Assembly (NCBI GenBank): GCA_014534425.1
Contig: JACVRN010000006.1
Coordinates: 24,741 to 88,740, forward strand
Source: Pyrinomonadaceae bacterium
Lineage (GTDB): Bacteria; Acidobacteriota; Blastocatellia; Pyrinomonadales; Pyrinomonadaceae
Direction of reading: 5' to 3'
Length of the DNA stretch: 64,000 nucleotides
A program made the translations under genes and the position numbers. Of this stretch, positions 39,420-49,139 are shown piece after piece. Positions within the stretch are counted from its first letter, which is position 1; each line of letters starts with the position of its first letter. Below the pieces are notes generated by a model, which did not search any database, was not told where the DNA came from, and saw only the letters and a list, made by a program, of their open reading frames with translations.

Positions 39420-40400
39420 TTAACTAACGAGCAAGACCTTGCCGCTTCGTCCGGGGCGTTCGGCGTGTTCTATGGCTGCGAGCACGTCTGTCAGAGGATA
39501 TTCAGCTTCGACGGGCGGGATGATTTCATTCGTAGCCATCAGGCGCAGTAGTTCTGAAGTGACGGCTTGCTGGCGCTCTGGCGGCGCTGAGCGAAACCAT
39601 TCGTTGAGCCAGAAGCCGCGAATCGTCATGGAGGTAAAAATCATGCGGCCACTGTCAACGGGCATGGGCTGCATGGAGAGAAGACCGTAGACGAGCAGCA
39701 CGCCTCCGCGTCCAAGAGCGCTCACTACCGCGCCGCCCGTTTCGCCTCCGACGGCGTCGATGGCTTTAGTCAGTCCCGCGCTGCCCGTAATCTCCCTGAC
39801 GCGCTCGGCTAAATCGTCGTCTGCGGTGCAAATGACTTCGTCCGCGCCGAGCGTCTTTAATTCTTCGACCTGCTCGCGCCGCCTGACGACGTTAATCGTC
39901 TTGAATCCACGGAGTCGCGCAATCTGTAGAACTACGCGCCCTAGCGTTGAGCCTGCCGCCGTCTGCAAGAGCCACTCGTCGGGCTTCAATTGAAGCTCTT
40001 CGATTGTCATAATCCAGGCCGTCAGAGGATTGACTACGAATTGAGCGGCCGTTTGATTCGTGATGCTTTCGGGTACGGGGATAAGCTGTGTGCTTTCAGT
40101 CAGCAAATATTCCTGCCACGTTCCGGCAACGCCCAGGGGAATCACGCGCTGGCCGGGGCTGAGATGTTTGACGTTCTCGCCTACGCTCGCAACTTCTCCC
40201 ATGCCTTCGAGGCCGGGAGTTGCGGGAAGCTTTGGCAGAGCGCCGTAAAGCCCGCGCACCGTGAGCAGGTCGGAAGGGTTTATGGAGCGTGCGCGCATCC
40301 TGACCAGAACTTGATTCGCGCCCGGCTCCGGCTGCGGCACATCTTCGACGCGCAGCAACTCCGACGGATTTCCAAACTCGTAAAATCTTACGCTCTTCAT
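39420..40400 (-). CDS. MDR enoyl reductase / quinone oxidoreductase-like protein
   Basis: 326 residues, zinc-free medium-chain reductase. 'SINPSDLLTVRGLYGALPKLP' and 'GLEGMGEVASVGENV' match the MECR/ETR1 and quinone-reductase group; 'WLLQTAAGSTLGRVVLQIARLRG' is the NADPH loop. Probably a 2-enoyl thioester or enone reductase. It is translationally coupled (ATGA) to the alpha/beta hydrolase upstream and converges on the alcohol dehydrogenase gene. Confidence 0.85.
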   Translation of the reverse strand: MKSVRFYEFGNPSELLRVEDVPQPEPGANQVLVRMRARSINPSDLLTVRGLYGALPKLPATPGLEGMGEVASVGENVKHLSPGQRVIPLGVAGTWQEYLLTESTQLIPVPESITNQTAAQFVVNPLTAWIMTIEELQLKPDEWLLQTAAGSTLGRVVLQIARLRGFKTINVVRRREQVEELKTLGADEVICTADDDLAERVREITGSAGLTKAIDAVGGETGGAVVSALGRGGVLLVYGLLSMQPMPVDSGRMIFTSMTIRGFWLNEWFRSAPPERQQAVTSELLRLMATNEIIPPVEAEYPLTDVLAAIEHAERPGRSGKVLLVS

Positions 40401-41224
40401 TCTTTATCTCTCCATGCTGAATTCATTCCTCTATCCAGAAACGACATGATGACGCGGCCAGATTCTTCGAGCCTGTCTGTCATGAACCTGTGACCGGCTC
40501 CTTCTATCAGCGCAAGCTCCGCGTCCGGGATGACGCGCGCCAGTATCTTACCGTTTTCAGTTGGAATCAGCCGGTCGCTGTCTCCATGAAGAATCAGCGT
40601 CGTTATATTCAACTCTTTCAGGCGGCTGTATGAGCCTTTCCAGGACATGATGGCTTGAAGCTGTGCTTGGTAGCTCTCTCTCTTCAACGGAGAGCGAAGC
40701 GTGACTTCAAGATCTTCCTCAATCAACTCGCGCGGCGTGGATTCGTGATAGTTAAAGGGCGCGGTCGTCCAGAATCCTTCCTCGCGCGACTTCACGTCCT
40801 TTGCAGCAAGCGCTGTTAAGACTTCCGGCTCCGCCCACACGACCTCTTTACCGCCGCAGGCCGTGGAAGCCAGCACGAGCCTGCGAACTCTTTCAGGGTA
40901 ATGCAAAGCAAACTCCTGTGCTATGAAGCCGCCCATAGAGAACCCTACAACGTGCGCGCTCTCCGCGCCTGCTGCGTCAAGCACGGCTGCCGCATCCTGC
41001 GCCATAGTAGCTATGGAGTACGGCCCAGGGTGAGCATCGCTGCGGCCCACGCCGCGATTGTCGAATATTATAGTCCTGTAGCGTGAAGAGAATTCCGGCA
41101 AGAGGCGATACCACATGTCGGACGCAGAACCCAGTCCCATGATTAGCAATAGCGGCTCGCCCTCGCCGCTCGCGTCCCAGTAAATCTTTGTCCCCGCGTT
41201 CTCTACATACGGCATACGCTTCAA
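40397..41224 (-). CDS. Alpha/beta hydrolase
   Basis: 275 residues. Oxyanion segment 'LLLIMGLGSASDMWYRLLPEF', nucleophile elbow 'VVGFSMGGFIAQEFA', acid 'LHGDSDRLIP' and late His 'IEGAGHRFM' give a complete Ser-Asp-His triad. It could open an ester or lactone, such as one formed by a monooxygenase, but the substrate is unknown. No signal peptide. Starts at 41224 or, three codons later, at 41215 are possible. Forms an operon with the MDR gene. Confidence 0.88.
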   Translation of the reverse strand: MKRMPYVENAGTKIYWDASGEGEPLLLIMGLGSASDMWYRLLPEFSSRYRTIIFDNRGVGRSDAHPGPYSIATMAQDAAAVLDAAGAESAHVVGFSMGGFIAQEFALHYPERVRRLVLASTACGGKEVVWAEPEVLTALAAKDVKSREEGFWTTAPFNYHESTPRELIEEDLEVTLRSPLKRESYQAQLQAIMSWKGSYSRLKELNITTLILHGDSDRLIPTENGKILARVIPDAELALIEGAGHRFMTDRLEESGRVIMSFLDRGMNSAWRDKE

Positions 41225-41240
41225 ATTTCTACTTAAAGAG

Positions 41241-41277
41241 AAGGAGAGCCTCGTACATAAAAGCAGAGGCTCTCCTT
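41241..41277. terminator. Terminator hairpin after the TonB receptor gene
   Basis: Perfect 12-bp arms AAGGAGAGCCTC and GAGGCTCTCCTT with a 13-base loop, between the receptor stop and the hydrolase start. On the minus strand it is followed by a modest T-rich run. It probably separates the receptor from the hydrolase operon. Confidence 0.65.
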
Positions 41278-41308
41278 AAGAACTTCGCAGCCTTGCCGGT
41301 GTGCGCGC

Positions 41309-44300
41309 TTAAAAATTGAAGCGCACGCCGAACTGCAATTGCCTGGGAGGTGCTGCCGAGGTGAAGCCTAGCGGCTGCGTCGGCGCTGCCAGAGGATTAC
41401 CGCGCGGGCGAGACAGGGCCAGAGTCCTCAGTTGAGCTATAGGAAGACTGCCGACGATGTTGTTGATGCCCGTAAAGTTCGTGCGGTTGAAAAGATTGAA
41501 GCCCTCAAAGGTTAGCTCCAGATACATCGTCTCTTTGAAGGGAAATCTTCTGGCAAGGCGCGCGTCGAAGCTGAAGTAAGGTTCGCCCACGCCGGAGTTG
41601 CGCGGCGCGTCAAACGGCCTGTCCGACTGCGAGCGCCCGTCGTTGTTCACGTCTATGCCGAGCAGAAGATTGAAGGGGCGGCCCGACTGCGCCGTAAAGA
41701 TTGGCGCGAAGACCCAGTCCGCTAGAACCTTGTTCTTGAAGGGGCTGCCGAAGACGCCGCTAAAGACGGCGCGGTGTCGCTGGTCAAAGGCCGAGAGCGT
41801 GCGGTCGCCCTTCAGGTTCAGAGGATTCTGCGCTGACCAATCGCTGTTGAAATCCGTCACCTCGTCAATAGACTTCGAGTAGGTGTAGTGAACGTTGACG
41901 CTGAAGTTATTGGCAAAGCGTCTCTGCAAAGAGATGGTGCCGGCGTTGTAGAAGGAGTTGGCGGTCGACTCGTAAACGTTATCCTGCAAGCGCAACGGAT
42001 TGACGAAGTCGCTCGCCGCCCCCAGGCATGAAGTCGCGGAGGTTGCGACCGCAGTCGGAAAGCGCACGAAGCAAGGGACGCCGAAGGTCGGGTTAAAGCC
42101 CGTCATGCGGAACTGGTTGATGTCGTGATTGCGCGTGATGTGCAGGCCGCGCGTCCAAAGATAACTGGCCTCAAGCGAGAAGCCATTGCCCAAATCTCTC
42201 TGCACGCCGAAGCTGGCCTGGTAAGTAGTCGGAGTTTCATAATCCGGCGTTGCGCGGAAGCGCACTTCGAGCGGAGCGCCGGGGCGTGGCGTGACGCCGA
42301 ACTGCAACAGGTCGGACGCTACAATCGTTCGGTTGCCTATGACGCCCTGCGCGAGCAGCGTTTGATAGACGGCGAAAGAGCTTGGCAGCCCCAGTGCCGC
42401 CGAAGTTGCAGTGGCTAGCACTATGTTAATAGGGTCGCCCGGAAAACCTGAGAGAGTCTTCGTCACGTTCGGCACGGAATAGATTGTGTAGCCGGAAAAG
42501 ATTCCCGCGCCCGCGCGAATCGCCGTCTTTCCGTCATTCCACGGATCCCACGAAAACCCTAAGCGCGGCTGAAAATCGTTCTTGTCGAGCGGCATGTAGA
42601 AAGGCTCGTCGCTTATCGAATACCTCAGCCCGTAGGTCAGCGTAAAGTTATTTCTAACCTTCCACGTGTCCTGTCCATAGAGCGCGTAGCGGTAGGTCAT
42701 GGAGTTGACTTCCGCCGTGCCGAAGCCCTGCTGGTAAACAATCGGCAGGTTCAGATTGTAAGACTGCAAGGCGTTGATGGGCGTCGAGAGCGCCGCAAGC
42801 TGGGCCGGATTGTTCGCGGTCAGAAATGCCGTCAGCGCCGGAAGGTTCGCCGCCGGGATGATGCTTGAGAGCGGGATGGCAGCGCCGAAGTTGAAGCGCC
42901 CGCCGAAGAAAGTCTCGTTGGCGGTGATAACGTGCGTGGCGAAAATCGAGCCGCCGAATTTCAGTGTGTGGTTGTTGCGAACCCACGAAATGTTGTCCAG
43001 CAAATCATACTGCTGCTGTTTGGTGCGCGACGGCAGGAAGATGTCTCGCCCGAAGAAACCGAAGCCCTCTATGTTTATCTCAGGGCCAACGGGGTCGTTC
43101 GGTATGACACTGAATCGCAGATAGCTGAACTGCATCTTCAATTCGTTAACGGTGTTCGCGTTGAACTGGTGATTCTCTGAAAGCAGCACGCCGCCGTTCA
43201 AGGTGTCCAGCGTGCGGCCACGCGACACTGCGGTCAAAGCACCCGCCGCCTGATTCTCGAATGTTGAATCATTCCAGTTGAAGCGCAGGTAGCCGTTGTC
43301 GTTCGGGCCGAAGTTGTGGTCGAAGCGCGCGGTGGCTGTCGTCTGGTTCGAGTTGAAAGGGAACTGGCCGCTCGCGCTGTTAAAGAGCGCGACCGTGCGC
43401 GGGTATCGCGCCGCAGTCGTCGTCAGCGTTCCGCTCAAACCCGTTGCCAGCGCGGCGAACGGTGTCGTCGCAAGATAGTTAAAGAGCGAAGTCTGCGAAG
43501 CCGTTAAACCGAAGACAGAAGGATCGTTCAGCAGATTAACGAACGTCGTCTCGTCCTGGCTAAACCTTTCAAGAGAGGTGAAGAAGAATGTCCTGTCCCT
43601 ATTAATCGGGCCGCCGAGCGAGCCGCCGTATTGTTGGCGGCTAAAGGGCGACTTGCCCGCAGGATTAAAGTCAAAGGCATTGCGCGCGTCGAACTTGTCA
43701 TCACGAAACAGCCCGAACAGCGAGCCGCTCCAACGGTTCGAGCCGGACTTGGAGACGATGTTGACTATGCCGCCCGAAGCCCCGCCGAACTCTGCGTTGT
43801 AGCTGTTGCGTAGTACCTGAAACTCCTGCACGGCCTCCTGATTAACGGTCGTCTGCACGCCGCCCGAAACCGTGTTGGTCTCGCCTCCGTCCACCGCGAC
43901 CAAATTGCCGCGACCATTGTTGCCGCCAAAGGAGAGACCCGATTGCGGCGTCTGCGCTACGCGAAAGTCCGAAGCGTCGGAGATGCTGTCGGCGTCGGAG
44001 ACGCCCGGCGTCAAGAGCGCGTAGTCCAGATAGTTTCTGCGGCTGATTGGCAGGTTAGTAATCTGCCGCTCGTCCACGACCGAAGATTGCTGCGTGCGGT
44101 CTGTCTCGACCACTTCCTGCCCGCCGACTATGTCTATGGTCGCGGTGACATTGCCCGTGCCAAGTTGTACGGGGATGTTGGCCTGCTGTCCGACGGTCAA
44201 TTCTATACGCGTCGTGAAGGCGGCGAAGCCTTTGCTGGCGGCTTCGACCTTCAGTTCATAAGAACTCGGAAGCAAATTCAAGAAGACGTAATTGCCTCCA

Positions 44301-44500
44301 TCGTCAGAGGTGGTCGTGCGGCTCGTGCCCTTACTTAAATCGGTGACGGTAACGGTGGCGTTGGGGACTGCCGCTCCTGCCGTGTCTGTGACCTGACCGC
44401 GCAGTTCTGCTGTCGAACTCGATGCCTGCGAGAAAGCGGGGGAGACTCCGATGACGAAAAGGAAGAACAACGTCAAAAAAAGATGAGTCAAGCTTCTCAT
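41309..44500 (-). CDS. TonB-dependent receptor, Oar-like
   Basis: 1063 residues, outer membrane. Signal peptide at the start ('[20 protein letters not shown]'), a carboxypeptidase regulatory-like domain (about 28-112, '[21 protein letters not shown]'), a plug domain (about 125-240), and a long beta-barrel ending in the aromatic 'LQFGVRFNF'. This architecture is typical of acidobacterial receptors. It likely imports or binds a large or hydrophobic substrate with TonB energy. The promoter region holds an operator matching that of the TetR gene at 18249, linking uptake to the degradation genes. Confidence 0.93.
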   Translation of the reverse strand: MRSLTHLFLTLFFLFVIGVSPAFSQASSSTAELRGQVTDTAGAAVPNATVTVTDLSKGTSRTTTSDDGGNYVFLNLLPSSYELKVEAASKGFAAFTTRIELTVGQQANIPVQLGTGNVTATIDIVGGQEVVETDRTQQSSVVDERQITNLPISRRNYLDYALLTPGVSDADSISDASDFRVAQTPQSGLSFGGNNGRGNLVAVDGGETNTVSGGVQTTVNQEAVQEFQVLRNSYNAEFGGASGGIVNIVSKSGSNRWSGSLFGLFRDDKFDARNAFDFNPAGKSPFSRQQYGGSLGGPINRDRTFFFTSLERFSQDETTFVNLLNDPSVFGLTASQTSLFNYLATTPFAALATGLSGTLTTTAARYPRTVALFNSASGQFPFNSNQTTATARFDHNFGPNDNGYLRFNWNDSTFENQAAGALTAVSRGRTLDTLNGGVLLSENHQFNANTVNELKMQFSYLRFSVIPNDPVGPEINIEGFGFFGRDIFLPSRTKQQQYDLLDNISWVRNNHTLKFGGSIFATHVITANETFFGGRFNFGAAIPLSSIIPAANLPALTAFLTANNPAQLAALSTPINALQSYNLNLPIVYQQGFGTAEVNSMTYRYALYGQDTWKVRNNFTLTYGLRYSISDEPFYMPLDKNDFQPRLGFSWDPWNDGKTAIRAGAGIFSGYTIYSVPNVTKTLSGFPGDPINIVLATATSAALGLPSSFAVYQTLLAQGVIGNRTIVASDLLQFGVTPRPGAPLEVRFRATPDYETPTTYQASFGVQRDLGNGFSLEASYLWTRGLHITRNHDINQFRMTGFNPTFGVPCFVRFPTAVATSATSCLGAASDFVNPLRLQDNVYESTANSFYNAGTISLQRRFANNFSVNVHYTYSKSIDEVTDFNSDWSAQNPLNLKGDRTLSAFDQRHRAVFSGVFGSPFKNKVLADWVFAPIFTAQSGRPFNLLLGIDVNNDGRSQSDRPFDAPRNSGVGEPYFSFDARLARRFPFKETMYLELTFEGFNLFNRTNFTGINNIVGSLPIAQLRTLALSRPRGNPLAAPTQPLGFTSAAPPRQLQFGVRFNF

Positions 44501-44628
44501 TGAAATATCTCCTTGATTGAAGGATATGGACGACGGTCGAGAGGCAGCCAGAATACTGATTGCACTACGGACGCGAGCGATTGAAACTTAAAGGAATTGA
44601 CCGGGGCTTACGAGTCGAGCATAATGGC

Positions 44629-44644
44629 TACCGAACGGTCGGTA
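44629..44644. promoter_or_regulatory. TetR-type operator, copy 2
   Basis: Palindrome TACCGAACGGTCGGTA, 15 of 16 bases identical to the site at 18173, in the divergent region between the TonB receptor and MFS genes. For the receptor, minus-strand TTTACC and TATGCT 17 bases apart could be the promoter, with the palindrome mostly in the spacer, as expected for a repressor. Confidence 0.65.
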
Positions 44645-44767
44645 AAGTAACACTGGCTAGCTAAAACGTCAAGCTTTTGTTCCGGCCTGTCCATGCGCCT
44701 TTATCTCCTTTTACAAGCTGTTCCGGTCACTGGAAAGAGCAACTAATCCTTTGAGGGCTTGTCGTGT

Positions 44768-46111
44768 ATGAAGCAGGAGGAGCCGCGAACTCCGCGAGTC
44801 TGGTTTGCCTTGTGGGTGTTGTTTGCCATCAACACCATGAACTTCTTCGACAGGCAGATACTTGGAGCCGTGGGCGAGGCCGTGCGCCGCGAGTGGGGAA
44901 TGAGCGACGGAGCGATGGGCGCGCTTGGCACAGCCTTTACTTTGCTCTACGCTTTCGTGGGCGTGCCACTTGGCCGCCTCACGGATAAGACGGGGCGCAA
45001 GTGGATTCTTTCTGCGGGCGTCTTCGTGTGGAGTTTGACGACCGTGCTCTCAGGCTTCGCCAGAAACTTCTGGCAGCTTTTCGTGCTGCGATTGGGAGTA
45101 GGAGTAGGCGAAGCTTCTTGTGCGCCCGCAGCCACCTCCTTAATAGGCGACCTTTTCCCAGCGAGCCGCCGCGCCAAAGCTCTATCGATTTTCATGCTCG
45201 GCCTGCCCGTAGGCGTAGCCTTGAGCTTTGCGGTGAGCGGGACGATTGCGCGCTCTTACGGTTGGCGGCCTGCGTTTTATGTCGCGGGTATTCCGGGCTT
45301 GCTCTGCGCTCTGGCCGTGCTCTTGATACGCGAGCCGCAGAGAGGCGCGACCGAAGTTCACAGGATTGGCGGGAGCAAGCGCGAAGGCTCGCCCTATAGG
45401 CTGGTGCTGTCAATTCCGACTATGCGCTGGCTAATCATTTCGGGAGCCTTGCATAACTTCAACATGTACGCCATAGGCTCGTTTCTCACGCCGTTCCTGA
45501 TGCGCTATCACGGCGCGGATATACGCTCTGCGAATTTCGTTTCGATGGTCGTGTACGGGTTGTCGGGCGCGCCCGGTTTAATCCTCGGCGGCATCATAGG
45601 CGACGCGGTCATGAAGCGGCGCGCGAACGGGCGCTTGCTGGTGGGCGGCTTGGCTATACTAGGCTCAGTGCCTTTCTTGTACCTTGCCCTTGAGAGTCCT
45701 GTGGGAGAGCGCAGCGCCTTCATGATTCTGATGGGGACGGGCTGCGCGTTGATGTACGCTTACTACTCCACTGTGTATTCGACGATTCAGGACGTTATAG
45801 AGCCATCTTTGCGTGGGACAGCGATGGCGCTCTACTTCTTCGCCATGTATGTGCTTGGGGCATCGCTTGGGCCGTACGGGACGGGGCTTGTGAGCGACTT
45901 CTTCACCATGCGCGCGGCCCGCGCGGGTGGAGTTGTGAGTTTCACGCAAGGAGCGCTTGAGCCTTACCGCGCCGCAGGTCTTCACACTGCCATGTACATC
46001 ATCCCGGCCCTGGGCATCATGTTAACTCTAGTCCTCTTCGCAGCCTCGCGCACCGTGGCGAAAGACATGGAGAGACTGCAAAGCTGGATGCGCGAGAAAG
46101 CGGGAAATTAA
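44768..46111 (+). CDS. MFS transporter, spinster-like
   Basis: 447 residues from ATG 44768 (the track uses an upstream TTG). Twelve membrane helices; 'NTMNFFDRQILGAVGEAVRRE' and the A-like motif 'GRLTDKTGRKWIL' identify the spinster/MFS_1 group, which includes lipid and organic anion carriers. It is divergent from the TonB receptor across the shared operator, so it may be the inner-membrane step for the same substrate. Its stop overlaps the stop of the convergent SDR gene (TTAA). Confidence 0.9.
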   Translation: MKQEEPRTPRVWFALWVLFAINTMNFFDRQILGAVGEAVRREWGMSDGAMGALGTAFTLLYAFVGVPLGRLTDKTGRKWILSAGVFVWSLTTVLSGFARNFWQLFVLRLGVGVGEASCAPAATSLIGDLFPASRRAKALSIFMLGLPVGVALSFAVSGTIARSYGWRPAFYVAGIPGLLCALAVLLIREPQRGATEVHRIGGSKREGSPYRLVLSIPTMRWLIISGALHNFNMYAIGSFLTPFLMRYHGADIRSANFVSMVVYGLSGAPGLILGGIIGDAVMKRRANGRLLVGGLAILGSVPFLYLALESPVGERSAFMILMGTGCALMYAYYSTVYSTIQDVIEPSLRGTAMALYFFAMYVLGASLGPYGTGLVSDFFTMRAARAGGVVSFTQGALEPYRAAGLHTAMYIIPALGIMLTLVLFAASRTVAKDMERLQSWMREKAGN

Positions 46112-46962
46112 TTTGATGAAGCTTTGCGTTTCCTGAGTTTGGAAAGCTGTCCGCCGGATATCTTGTCCAGCACGGACATGTAATTCTCTGGCGAGGCGCG
46201 GTGTATTACGTCTATGATGCGCGCGTCCGTGCCTACGAGTATGCGCTTCGAGCGTCGTTTGATGCCGCGTATTATCTGTCGCGCGGCCTCTTCCGAAGTG
46301 GTCTTGGAAATCTTCGTGTGGTACTTGACGCTCTCTTCCTTGGCCGAGCTGTCGGCTTCCGCTCCGAGTCTTCCGCTACGCGCGATGTTGGTGGCAACGC
46401 CGCCCGGATGAACGCAGGAGACGCTGATGTTCGTACCCTCCAACTCGTGACGCAGCGATTCGGTAAAGCCTCGCACGGCAAACTTGCTGGCGCTGTAGGC
46501 TGCGTTGCCCGGCGGCGCTATCAATCCGAAGACGCTTGAGACGTTGACGATGTGCGCCGCAGGCTGCTCGCGCAAGACGGGCAGGAAAAGCTTCACGCCG
46601 TAGACGGTTCCCCAGAAGTTTATATTCATCAACCACTGCAAATCTTCAATCGACACCTCCTCTACGTTGCCGAAGAGAGAGACGCCCGCGTTATTAATCA
46701 GGTGTGTGACACGACCGTGCTCCGCCACAACGTCCGAAGCGAATTTCTTCATCGCGTCAAAGTCCGCGACGTTCAAGACATGCACGGAGACGCGCACGCC
46801 CGAAGGCTCAAGCAGCCTTGCCGTTTCCTCCAAGGCTTCGCGGTTGAGGTCTGCTATCGCAAGCCCCGCTATCTTCTCCGCAGCCAGTTGCAGGCTGAGC
46901 GCACGCCCTATGCCGCTCCCCGCGCCCGTCACCACAGCCACGCTCTTATTGTTCAAGCTCAT
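46108..46962 (-). CDS. Short-chain dehydrogenase/reductase
   Basis: 284 residues. 'VAVVTGAGSGIGRALSLQLAAE', 'INNAGVSLFG', 'AAYSASKFAVRGFTESLRHEL' with the Tyr-Lys pair. The C-terminal 'ARIIDVIHRASPENYMSVLDKI' resembles SDRs that accompany flavin monooxygenases in many genomes, and a monooxygenase gene precedes it by 19 bases. Probably oxidises an alcohol in the same route. Confidence 0.88.
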   Translation of the reverse strand: MSLNNKSVAVVTGAGSGIGRALSLQLAAEKIAGLAIADLNREALEETARLLEPSGVRVSVHVLNVADFDAMKKFASDVVAEHGRVTHLINNAGVSLFGNVEEVSIEDLQWLMNINFWGTVYGVKLFLPVLREQPAAHIVNVSSVFGLIAPPGNAAYSASKFAVRGFTESLRHELEGTNISVSCVHPGGVATNIARSGRLGAEADSSAKEESVKYHTKISKTTSEEAARQIIRGIKRRSKRILVGTDARIIDVIHRASPENYMSVLDKISGGQLSKLRKRKASSN

Positions 46963-46981
46963 ACGATTGAGATGAAGAAGG

Positions 46982-48319
46982 TCAATAAACCTGCAAGTCA
47001 GGGTTGGATTGAATGGTAAGTTCGGGTGGCGCGGGGCGCTCGCGCTTCAGTTTTTTACGGAGACGACGCTCGCGCCCCAGTAGAAGCGGCATGGTGTACT
47101 TTGCCATTCGCATCTGTCGCAGCGCTTTGATGGGGTCTACAAGATGAGTGTTTGGCAGCTTCGCGCCCGAAGCTTTCATCACTAAACCTATGGGAAGCTC
47201 CATCTGGTTCTGCAACTCTATCATTTTGGCTATCAGCTTTGAGCCGGGCGTCAGGAGCGGCCCTATGCCGTAGCGCGTCTGCCGCGTGCCTATCACGTAA
47301 AGGTGCTTGTACTCTGGCAACACGCAGCTTCCGTAGAGCATAGCCAGATTGTCGTTCTTGACCGTCACCATTCCTTCGGGTAGGAAGGGGAAGCTGACGT
47401 AAAAGCCAGTGGCGCAGACGACTGCGTCGAACTCGCTGCTCGTGCCGTCAACGAAGTGAACCCTGTGGCCTTCAAAGCGCGCAACGTCGGGCCGAGGCTT
47501 GATGCGACCGTGCTTAAGGTAGTGCAGGACTTCCGTGCTGATGGTCGGATGATGCTCGAAGATTTTATGATCCGGGCGCGGCAGGCCGTAATCTTCATAA
47601 CGCCCCACGACCAGTCGCACTAGAACGCGCAGTATCAGGCGCTGAACCGAGACGGGAAGATAAAGGACGGGAGATTCGACGATGGGTTTGCCGAGGAGCG
47701 TCTTGGGCATGAACCAGTAGCCGCGCCTGAGGCTCAAGTGAGCTTCAGTACTGACGCGCGCCGCTTCCGACACGACATCGCAGGCGGAGTTGCCGCCGCC
47801 TATGACAAGCACGCGCTTATCCGCCAACTGCTCTGGCCCCTTGTAATCCTTCGAATGCATCAACTCGCCCGTGAACTCGCCGTCGTAATGGGGGAACCTC
47901 TTGTGCCAGTGATGGCCGTTGCAGACGAGCACGCCCTTATACACGCGCCGCTCGCCGCTTGAAAGCTCCACGTCCCAAAGCTCGTCCTCGCGCGGGCGCA
48001 CCATTGTGACTTTGCTGTTGAACTCTATCTTCGGATAAAGATTGAAGTGCTTTGCGTAAGCGCGCATGTAATCGAGTATCTGCTGCGCGCTCGGAAAGTC
48101 CGGGTAATCCGCAGGCATTGGATAGTCCGTGAACTCCGTTGTCTTGCGCGAGGAGATGATGTGAACGGTTCTGTAGACGCCGTGATACCAGTTGCCGCCG
48201 ACATCTGCGTCGGCCTCTACCTGCTCGTAGGCTATCCGAGCTTCGGTCAGCGCTTTGGCATGTGCCAGCCCGCAAGGGCCTGCGCCGATTATCAGCATCG
48301 CATCGCGTCTGTCCTGCAT
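46982..48319 (-). CDS. Flavin-containing monooxygenase (class B)
   Basis: 445 residues from ATG 48319, which has AGGAG upstream; the ORF track start at 48394 is in the regulatory region. FAD motif 'LIIGAGPCGLAHAKAL', NADPH motif 'VLVIGGGNSACDVVSEAARV', and the class B fingerprint FxGxxxHxxxY as 'FTGELMHSKDYK'. Tyr at the last position points to the FMO branch and not a typical Baeyer-Villiger enzyme (which has Trp). It oxygenates a soft heteroatom or carbonyl compound; the actual substrate is unknown. Operon with the downstream SDR. Confidence 0.9.
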   Translation of the reverse strand: MQDRRDAMLIIGAGPCGLAHAKALTEARIAYEQVEADADVGGNWYHGVYRTVHIISSRKTTEFTDYPMPADYPDFPSAQQILDYMRAYAKHFNLYPKIEFNSKVTMVRPREDELWDVELSSGERRVYKGVLVCNGHHWHKRFPHYDGEFTGELMHSKDYKGPEQLADKRVLVIGGGNSACDVVSEAARVSTEAHLSLRRGYWFMPKTLLGKPIVESPVLYLPVSVQRLILRVLVRLVVGRYEDYGLPRPDHKIFEHHPTISTEVLHYLKHGRIKPRPDVARFEGHRVHFVDGTSSEFDAVVCATGFYVSFPFLPEGMVTVKNDNLAMLYGSCVLPEYKHLYVIGTRQTRYGIGPLLTPGSKLIAKMIELQNQMELPIGLVMKASGAKLPNTHLVDPIKALRQMRMAKYTMPLLLGRERRLRKKLKRERPAPPELTIQSNPDLQVY

Positions 48320-48364
48320 CTTTCGCGCTCCTCTTAAATGATGTAATAGCACGTTAATTTCCAC

Positions 48365-48411
48365 TTTACAAAACTTTACATTCGGTTTGCACAAACTTTA
48401 CCGAACTTTCG
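48365..48411. promoter_or_regulatory. CpxR-like boxes before the first Spy-like gene
   Basis: TTTAC occurs at 48365, 48375 and 48397, with a degenerate TTTCG at 48407; spacings are 10, 22 and 10. On the minus strand the first pair reads GTAAA-N5-GTAAA, exactly the E. coli CpxR consensus. The same two-pair arrangement is at 63341-63386. Confidence 0.7.
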
Positions 48412-48419
48412 AGCGCTCG
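48410..48419. promoter_or_regulatory. Small palindrome in the Spy/FMO divergent region
   Basis: Perfect 10-base palindrome CGAGCGCTCG abutting the last CpxR-like half-site. It resembles the core of the TetR palindrome at 11976 (CGAACGTTCG). It may be a second operator; nothing else supports it. Confidence 0.3.
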
Positions 48420-48499
48420 TGCGTCTAAGCTAATCAAGAAGGAGCCTAAGAGGGCACTGGAAATTCTAGAATCTTAAAAATAAGAAGGGGAGAAGAGTG

Positions 48500-49030
48500 A
48501 TGAGATTAACCGGAAGAACGAAGGTCGGACTGGTTGTCACGCTGATTAGTGCGCTTCTGATGATGGCCGCAGTCGCAGGCTTTGCACAGAATGGGCCGCA
48601 GGAAGGCCCTCCGGGTGGGCCGGGCGGCCCGCGCGGTGAAAGAGGCCCTCGCGGCCCCAGAGGCCCTGGCGGCCCCATCCCGTTCCTGCGCGACCTTAAC
48701 CTGACGGACGCTCAGAAGGCGCAGGTCAAGCAGATCGTAGACAACTTCGAGGCCAGCACCAAAGAGTTGCGCGAGAAGATGCGCGGGCTTCGCGGCCCTG
48801 AGGGCGATGCGCTGAGCGGAACCTTTGACGAGGCGGCGGTGCGCTCCGCAGCGCAGGCACGCGCGGCTGTGCAGGTAGAGTTGGAAGTAGCTCATGCGCG
48901 CATGCTCTCGCAGGTCTACAACGTGCTGACGGCTGAGCAGAAGGCGCAGCTTGCAGAACGGCGACAGCAGTTCGAGCAGCGACGACGCGAAGGCCCTGGC
49001 GAGCGCGGCGGAAGACCGGAAGAGAATTAA
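48500..49030 (+). CDS. Spy/CpxP-like LTxxQ protein with collagen-like segment
   Basis: 176 residues. Signal peptide 'GLVVTLISALLMMAAVAGFAQ'. A segment rich in Gly-Pro-Arg follows and contains about seven collagen triplets ('GPGGPRGERGPRGPRGPGGP'). Then two LTxxQ motifs appear, 'LNLTDAQKAQVKQIV' and 'VLTAEQKAQLAERR', as in the periplasmic Spy/CpxP fold, a chaperone or stress sensor. ATG 48500 is preferred over GTG 48497. The upstream CpxR-like boxes suggest control by the two-component system at 60564-63292. A paralogue is at 63450. Confidence 0.85.
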   Translation: MRLTGRTKVGLVVTLISALLMMAAVAGFAQNGPQEGPPGGPGGPRGERGPRGPRGPGGPIPFLRDLNLTDAQKAQVKQIVDNFEASTKELREKMRGLRGPEGDALSGTFDEAAVRSAAQARAAVQVELEVAHARMLSQVYNVLTAEQKAQLAERRQQFEQRRREGPGERGGRPEEN

Positions 49031-49074
49031 GCGGCAAACAGCATGCTTTTATAGAAAGCAAGTGTGACTACTTT

Positions 49075-49117
49075 TAAGAGGGGCGCGTTTAAGAACGGCT
49101 TTCACGTGCCCCTCTTA
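49075..49117 (+). terminator. Hairpin between the Spy-like gene and the sigma factor gene
   Basis: Perfect 10-bp arms TAAGAGGGGC and GCCCCTCTTA with a 23-base loop. There is no strong T-run, so it may be a leaky terminator or mRNA stabiliser ahead of the sigma gene (start 49140). Confidence 0.5.
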
Positions 49118-49139
49118 TCTCTACATTCTGCATCCACGT

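Noticed and set aside
46982-48319. Baeyer-Villiger monooxygenase call
   Set aside because: The fingerprint ends in Tyr-Lys (FTGELMHSKDYK) as in FMOs, not in Trp as in typical Baeyer-Villiger enzymes; Baeyer-Villiger activity cannot be excluded but is not supported.
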